Source: Planctomycetota bacterium (GTDB lineage: Bacteria; Planctomycetota; Phycisphaerae; Phycisphaerales; SM1A02). Taken from it: a DNA stretch of 38,262 bases. Location: the NCBI GenBank assembly GCA_016873115.1, contig VGYB01000018.1, positions 1 through 38,262 on the forward strand, written 5' to 3'. A program made the translations under genes and the position numbers. Positions within the stretch are counted from its first letter, which is position 1. The number at the start of each line of letters is the position of its first letter. Below are positions 34,519 to 38,262 of the stretch, piece after piece. Below the pieces are notes generated by a model that did not search any database, was not told where the DNA came from, and saw only the letters and a list, made by a program, of their open reading frames with translations.

Positions 34519-36462
34519 ATGAGCTCCACCAACCTTGCCGACATCAAGGGCATCGCTGAACGAGACCGCAAGCAGATCGAGGCCGCCCAGGAAATGCTCG
34601 GGCCGGATCCCTCGGCGATGGGAGCCATCAAGAACAACTTCTGGGGCAACTTCCGCGAGGAACTCATGTTCCCCTATCCCGAGGGAAGCGCCGACGAGAC
34701 CGCGCGCTGCGACCAGTTGCTCGCTGACCTCGATCGCTACCTGCGCACCGATCACCCCGCGCACCTGATCGACCAGGAACAGCAGATCCCCGACTGGGTG
34801 ATCAAGCGCCTGTTCGCGCTCGGTGTGCTCGGCATGACGGTGCCCAAGGAGTTCGGCGGCGGCGGCTTCGGCATCACCAGCTACAACCGCGCACTCGAGC
34901 GCATCGGCCGCAGTTGTGGTTCGACGGCCGTGCTCGTGAGCGCGCACCAGTCGATCGGCTGCAAGGCCGTGATGCTCTTCGGCACCGACGAGCAGAAGGC
35001 GCGCTTCCTGCCCCGCATGGCAAAGGACACGCTCAGCGCCTTCTGCCTCAGCGAACCCAATGTGGGTTGCGACGCGGGCGGCCAGGAAACCCGCTGCGAG
35101 CTTTCTGCCGACGGCACGCACTACCTCCTCAACGGCGAGAAGAAGTGGGCGACCAGCGGCGCGCTGAGCGGCCTCTTCACCGTCATGGCCAAGCAGAAGG
35201 TCACCGACCCAAAGACCGGCAAGCAAAAGGACATCGTCACGGCGCTGATCTGCACGCCCGACATGGAAGGTGTCGACATCTTCAGCCGAAACCGCTCCAA
35301 GTGCGGCATCCGCGGCACCTGGCAGGCGCGCATCCGACTGACCAATGTGAAGGTCCCTGCGGCCAACCTGCTCGCGAAGGAAGGCCAGGGCTTCAAGATC
35401 GCCATGACGTGCCTGAACTACGGCCGCTGCACACTCAGTGCAGGCATGCTCGGTGGTGCGGGCTTTGCCTACGAGCAGGCGCTCAAGTGGGCCAAGTACC
35501 GCCACCAGTTCGATCGTCCGCTGGCGGACTTCGACCTCTGCAAGGAGAAGCTCGCGCGCATGGCCGGCTACATCTACGTGATGGACGCCATGCTCTACAT
35601 GACCACCGGCTTCCTCGACCGCCACGATGACGACATCATGGTCGAGACCGCGATGTGCAAGGTCTTCTGCAGCGAGATGGGCTACCGCACCGTGAACGAT
35701 GCGCTCCAGATCATGGGCGGCGAGTCGTACATGACGGAGAACTCGGTCGAGCGCATCTGGCGCGACAGCCGAATCAACATCATCGTCGAGGGTGCCAACG
35801 AGGTCATGCATTCCTTCATCTGGGCCTACGGCGGCAAGCAGCTGGGCGAGTGGATGAATGGCATCAAGGGCAGCCCCTTCTCCAACCTCGGCAGCGCCAT
35901 GCAGATCGGCTCGGAACTCTTCCTTGGCTTCCGCCGTGGCATGCCGACCTTCGCCTGCCGGAACCCTCGCATCACGCGTCACCTCGATGAGTGCATGATG
36001 CGCATCCGCGAGTTCAGCCACCAGGTCAAGATGATGTTCAAGGAGCACGAGGAAGGCATCGTCACCGCCCAGACCATCCAGTCGCGCCTGGCGATGGGTG
36101 CGCTCTGGATCCACGCCAGCCTCTGCGCGCTGTCGAAGTTCGAGCGCAACATGCGCCGTGGCCTCGAGGGCCGCGAGCTCGAGCACGAGGCCGCGATCGT
36201 CGATCACTTCATCGCCTTCGCGGGCGAGCAATTCGATGCGGAGCTGCGGGCACTGCGGGTGAACTGCGACACCACCATGAAGCGTGCCGCAGAGGCCGTG
36301 CTCACCTGGGCCGACAGCCTGCCGAATGCCGACTATGTGCTCCCCGAGCGCACGCCGGTCGTTGCGGTGCGTGGCACCGGCAAGAAGCCTGACCAGTCGA
36401 ACATCCCGCAGTTCGGCACTGGCAGTGTCTTCGCCGGCACCAAGGTGGCCAACGGCGCCTGA
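34519..36462 (+). CDS. Acyl-CoA dehydrogenase with C-terminal extension (VLCAD/ACAD9-like)
   Basis: This 647-residue FAD enzyme oxidises acyl-CoA to enoyl-CoA. The N-terminal helical domain is followed by the beta domain, with FCLSEPNVGCDAGG and YLLNGEKKWATSG, and the C-terminal helical domain with YRHQFDRPLADFDL. The catalytic Glu lies in NIIVEGANEVMHS and the FAD-binding ALQIMGGESYM stretch precedes it. About 180 extra residues follow the core, as in the very-long-chain/ACAD9 group. AAGGAT six bases before the ATG fixes the start. Together with the crotonases upstream and the amino acid dehydrogenase downstream, it supports fatty-acid or branched-chain acyl-CoA oxidation. Confidence 0.94.
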   Translation: MSSTNLADIKGIAERDRKQIEAAQEMLGPDPSAMGAIKNNFWGNFREELMFPYPEGSADETARCDQLLADLDRYLRTDHPAHLIDQEQQIPDWVIKRLFALGVLGMTVPKEFGGGGFGITSYNRALERIGRSCGSTAVLVSAHQSIGCKAVMLFGTDEQKARFLPRMAKDTLSAFCLSEPNVGCDAGGQETRCELSADGTHYLLNGEKKWATSGALSGLFTVMAKQKVTDPKTGKQKDIVTALICTPDMEGVDIFSRNRSKCGIRGTWQARIRLTNVKVPAANLLAKEGQGFKIAMTCLNYGRCTLSAGMLGGAGFAYEQALKWAKYRHQFDRPLADFDLCKEKLARMAGYIYVMDAMLYMTTGFLDRHDDDIMVETAMCKVFCSEMGYRTVNDALQIMGGESYMTENSVERIWRDSRINIIVEGANEVMHSFIWAYGGKQLGEWMNGIKGSPFSNLGSAMQIGSELFLGFRRGMPTFACRNPRITRHLDECMMRIREFSHQVKMMFKEHEEGIVTAQTIQSRLAMGALWIHASLCALSKFERNMRRGLEGRELEHEAAIVDHFIAFAGEQFDAELRALRVNCDTTMKRAAEAVLTWADSLPNADYVLPERTPVVAVRGTGKKPDQSNIPQFGTGSVFAGTKVANGA

Positions 36463-36492
36463 GCCCGATTTCGCACACCCCTCGATGTTCAC

Positions 36493-36498
36493 TAGCAT
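36493..36498 (+). promoter_or_regulatory. Putative -10 hexamer TAGCAT for the amino acid dehydrogenase gene
   Basis: TAGCAT lies 28 nt before ATG 36527 and would give a leader carrying GGAG. Confidence 0.35.
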
Positions 36499-36526
36499 CC
36501 CCGCCTCGCTATCCCCCGGAGACACC

Positions 36527-37609
36527 ATGGACCTGCTGACGACGATGCATACGATGGGCCACGAGCGCGTAGCGCTCCACCAAGATCCTTCGAGCGGCTT
36601 GAAGGCCATCGTGGCCATCCACAGCACGGTGCTCGGCAACGCGCTTGGCGGCACGCGCCGCTATGCCTACGCCAGCACCAACGAGGCACTCTTCGATGTG
36701 TTGCGCCTCTCTGAAGGCATGACCTACAAGGCAGCCGCGGCCGACCTGCCGATGGGTGGTGCGAAGAGCGTGATCATGCTTGCGCAGCCCGGCCAGCAGC
36801 CGACCGAGGCGCAGGGTCGCGCGATGGGCCGCTTCGTGAACACCTTCGACGGCCAGTACATCGCCGCCGAGGATGTGGGTGTGAGTCCGCAGTTCTGCGA
36901 CTGGATGGCCCGCGAGACCCCGCACATCATGGGCGGCGAGGCTGTCAGCCGTGGCGGCGACCCGAGCCCGTGGACGGCGCAGGGCTGCTTCAACTCGATG
37001 AAGGCCTGCCTGAAGTTCCTCGGCAAGCCGGTGAGCTTCGCCAACCTCACCGTCGGCGTGCAAGGCTGCGGTGCGACCGGCTACAAAGTTGCGAAGCTCC
37101 TGCGAGAGGCAGGCGCGACCGTGCTCGTGGCTGATGTCCATGTGCCCACGATGAAGCGCACGGTCGAGGAACTCGGCTGCGTGGCGCTCGGCAACGACCG
37201 CAACCTCCTCACCGAGAAGCTCGACATCCTCGCCCCGTGCGCGCTCGGCGGCGTGCTCGATGCGAAGACGATCGCGGGCCTGAACTGCTCCATCGTCTGC
37301 GGCACCGCCAACAACCAGCTGCTCGATCCAGTGGCCGATGGCGTCGCGATCAAGAAGAAGGGTGTTCTGTACTCGCCGGACTTCGTCGCCAACGCCGGCG
37401 GCCTGATCCGCCTGGGCGGGCTCTACCTCGGCTACACCGAAGCCATGGTCGACGAGAAGGTCGCCAAGATCGAAGCGACCACCCTGGCCGTGCTTGAAGA
37501 GAGCCGCACGCAGGACTCGACTGCTGACGCTGCGATCACCTACGCCAAGCGTCGCATCGCCGCTGGCCGCCCAAGCGGCACCCGCCGCCCTGCGACCATC
37601 GGCGTCTGA
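36527..37609 (+). CDS. Leucine-type NAD-dependent amino acid dehydrogenase (Glu/Leu/Phe/Val family)
   Basis: This 360-residue protein has the normal length of leucine dehydrogenase, which deaminates branched-chain amino acids to 2-oxo acids. The catalytic lysines fall at Lys68 (GMTYKAA) and Lys80 (MGGAKS), matching the numbering of well-studied leucine dehydrogenases. The Rossmann fold shows GVQGCGATGYKVAKLL, and the C-terminal part has NAGGLIRLGGLY. Phe or Val specificity cannot be excluded. ATG 36527 has GGAG upstream. It is the last gene of the catabolic cluster, followed by a strong terminator. Confidence 0.92.
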   Translation: MDLLTTMHTMGHERVALHQDPSSGLKAIVAIHSTVLGNALGGTRRYAYASTNEALFDVLRLSEGMTYKAAAADLPMGGAKSVIMLAQPGQQPTEAQGRAMGRFVNTFDGQYIAAEDVGVSPQFCDWMARETPHIMGGEAVSRGGDPSPWTAQGCFNSMKACLKFLGKPVSFANLTVGVQGCGATGYKVAKLLREAGATVLVADVHVPTMKRTVEELGCVALGNDRNLLTEKLDILAPCALGGVLDAKTIAGLNCSIVCGTANNQLLDPVADGVAIKKKGVLYSPDFVANAGGLIRLGGLYLGYTEAMVDEKVAKIEATTLAVLEESRTQDSTADAAITYAKRRIAAGRPSGTRRPATIGV

Positions 37610-37635
37610 GCGCGCCCCTCTTCGCACCGATCCAC

Positions 37636-37670
37636 AGGCCGCTGCCCTCCGCGGGCGGCGGCCTTGTTCG
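37636..37670 (+). terminator. Rho-independent terminator
   Basis: AGGCCGCTGCCC (37636-37647) and GGGCGGCGGCCT (37653-37664) form a 12-bp stem with one wobble pair, followed by TGTTCGTTT. It lies 26 bases after the amino acid dehydrogenase stop. Confidence 0.8.
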
Positions 37671-37744
37671 TTTGGGGCGTGTTCAAGAAGGACCGTTCGG
37701 TCAGGGCCATGGTGATGTGGTGCGTGGTTGCCCGGAGGCTGGAT

Positions 37745-37750
37745 TAGTCT
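37745..37750 (+). promoter_or_regulatory. Putative -10 hexamer TAGTCT, leaderless start for the kinase gene
   Basis: TAGTCT ends 7 nt before ATG 37758, without Shine-Dalgarno between. Confidence 0.45.
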
Positions 37751-37757
37751 GCGCGGC

Positions 37758-38262
37758 ATGGCACCGGGTGACCAGACCATCAGGCCTGCAGACGATGACG
37801 ATCATCGGCCGACGGGCGACGGGACCCGCGAAGGCGCGCTTGGTCACGGTGTACCGAGCCAGGAGCCGAGTTCCGCATCCACCGCTGTGCGCGACGGCCT
37901 CGAGAAGGCAGGCGACCAGATCGGCGCATACAAGTTGCTCTCGCTGATCGGCGAGGGCGGCTTCGGATCGGTGTGGCTGGCTGAGCGGCGCGAGCCCTTC
38001 GTGCAGCGCGTGGCGCTGAAGGTCGTCAAGGCGGGCATGGACTCCAAGAGCGTGCTCGCCCGCTTCGAGCAGGAGCGCCAGGCGCTTGCGGTGATGAACC
38101 ACCCCGGGATCGCCAAGGTGCTCGACGGCGGGCTCACGCCGGCAGGCCGCCCCTTCTTCGCGATGGACTACGTGAAGGGCGAGCCCGTCACGCAGTTCTG
38201 CGACCGGATGAAGCTCGGCATTGAGGAACGGCTGAAGCTCTTCGAGCAGGCCTGCGAGGCGA
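37758..38262 (+). CDS. Hanks-type serine/threonine protein kinase, N-terminal part (cut by window edge)
   Basis: 168 codons are visible before the window ends. Residues 1-50 are polar and probably disordered ([16 protein letters not shown]). The kinase domain starts at about 57: Gly-rich loop [13 protein letters not shown] (64-76), ATP-binding Lys88 in VALKVVK, the helix-C Glu near 104-106 (RFEQERQAL) and the hinge region [12 protein letters not shown]. The HRD and DFG motifs and any sensor domain lie beyond the edge. The VVKAGMD segment is common in planctomycete kinases. The frame reads through to the last base. ATG 37758 is supported by a TAGTCT box 7 nt before it. Confidence 0.93.
   Translation, partial: MAPGDQTIRPADDDDHRPTGDGTREGALGHGVPSQEPSSASTAVRDGLEKAGDQIGAYKLLSLIGEGGFGSVWLAERREPFVQRVALKVVKAGMDSKSVLARFEQERQALAVMNHPGIAKVLDGGLTPAGRPFFAMDYVKGEPVTQFCDRMKLGIEERLKLFEQACEA

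Overview
The window is a GC-rich bacterial chromosome segment, most likely from a planctomycete of the Phycisphaerae type. This is inferred from gene content. There are prepilin-like proteins ending in a DG-H type motif, a secreted protein with Ca-binding thrombospondin/dockerin-like repeats, membrane proteins carrying CxxC zinc ribbons, and a Hanks-type kinase with a long disordered N-terminus. No plasmid, phage or transposase gene is visible. The window opens inside a prepilin-like gene and ends inside a kinase gene.

Layout. 1-2638: three tandem paralogous prepilin-like genes (first one partial). 2834-5680 (minus): a chaperonin operon in the order degenerate response regulator, groES, a 67-residue unknown, groEL. 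5883-8016 (plus): asparaginyl-tRNA synthetase and a small secreted dockerin-like protein. 8143-10033 (minus): a second, different pair of prepilin-like genes. 10093-12931 (plus): lipoprotein, DUF2892-like membrane protein and P1B metal ATPase, joined by two GTGA overlaps. 12960-15297: divergent nagZ and an MFS transporter sharing a short promoter region with a perfect dyad. 15370-17640: a sialate O-acetylesterase-like enzyme, tRNA-Pro(UGG) with a partial tandem copy, a lone nuoA, and a 30-bp tandem hairpin repeat. 17645-22900 (minus): GH95 glycosidase, zinc-ribbon membrane protein and M28 peptidase with PDZ domain. 23037-26461 (plus): full-length glycine dehydrogenase gcvP and a small LETM1-like protein. 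26462-31045 (minus): a large membrane-anchored unknown and mgtE. 31102-37609 (plus): an acyl-CoA/amino-acid catabolism cluster with three crotonases, an acyl-CoA dehydrogenase and a Leu-type amino acid dehydrogenase, plus one embedded zinc-ribbon membrane protein. 37758-end: Ser/Thr kinase.

How the genes work together. The chaperonin genes form one unit. The catabolic cluster plausibly handles branched-chain amino acid or acyl-CoA oxidation. The P1B operon is a likely metal-efflux unit. The GH95, esterase and NagZ enzymes point to polysaccharide and peptidoglycan turnover.

The most notable pattern is in the promoters. Eleven protein genes have a TANNNT hexamer ending 6-8 nt before the start codon and almost none of them has a Shine-Dalgarno sequence. 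Genes whose TANNNT box lies further upstream mostly do have one. This suggests widespread leaderless transcription and also decides several start codons used below. Only one intergenic stretch approaches 300 bases (142-418); it holds a C/G hairpin, a putative -10 box and a ribosome binding site, and I see no gene in it.
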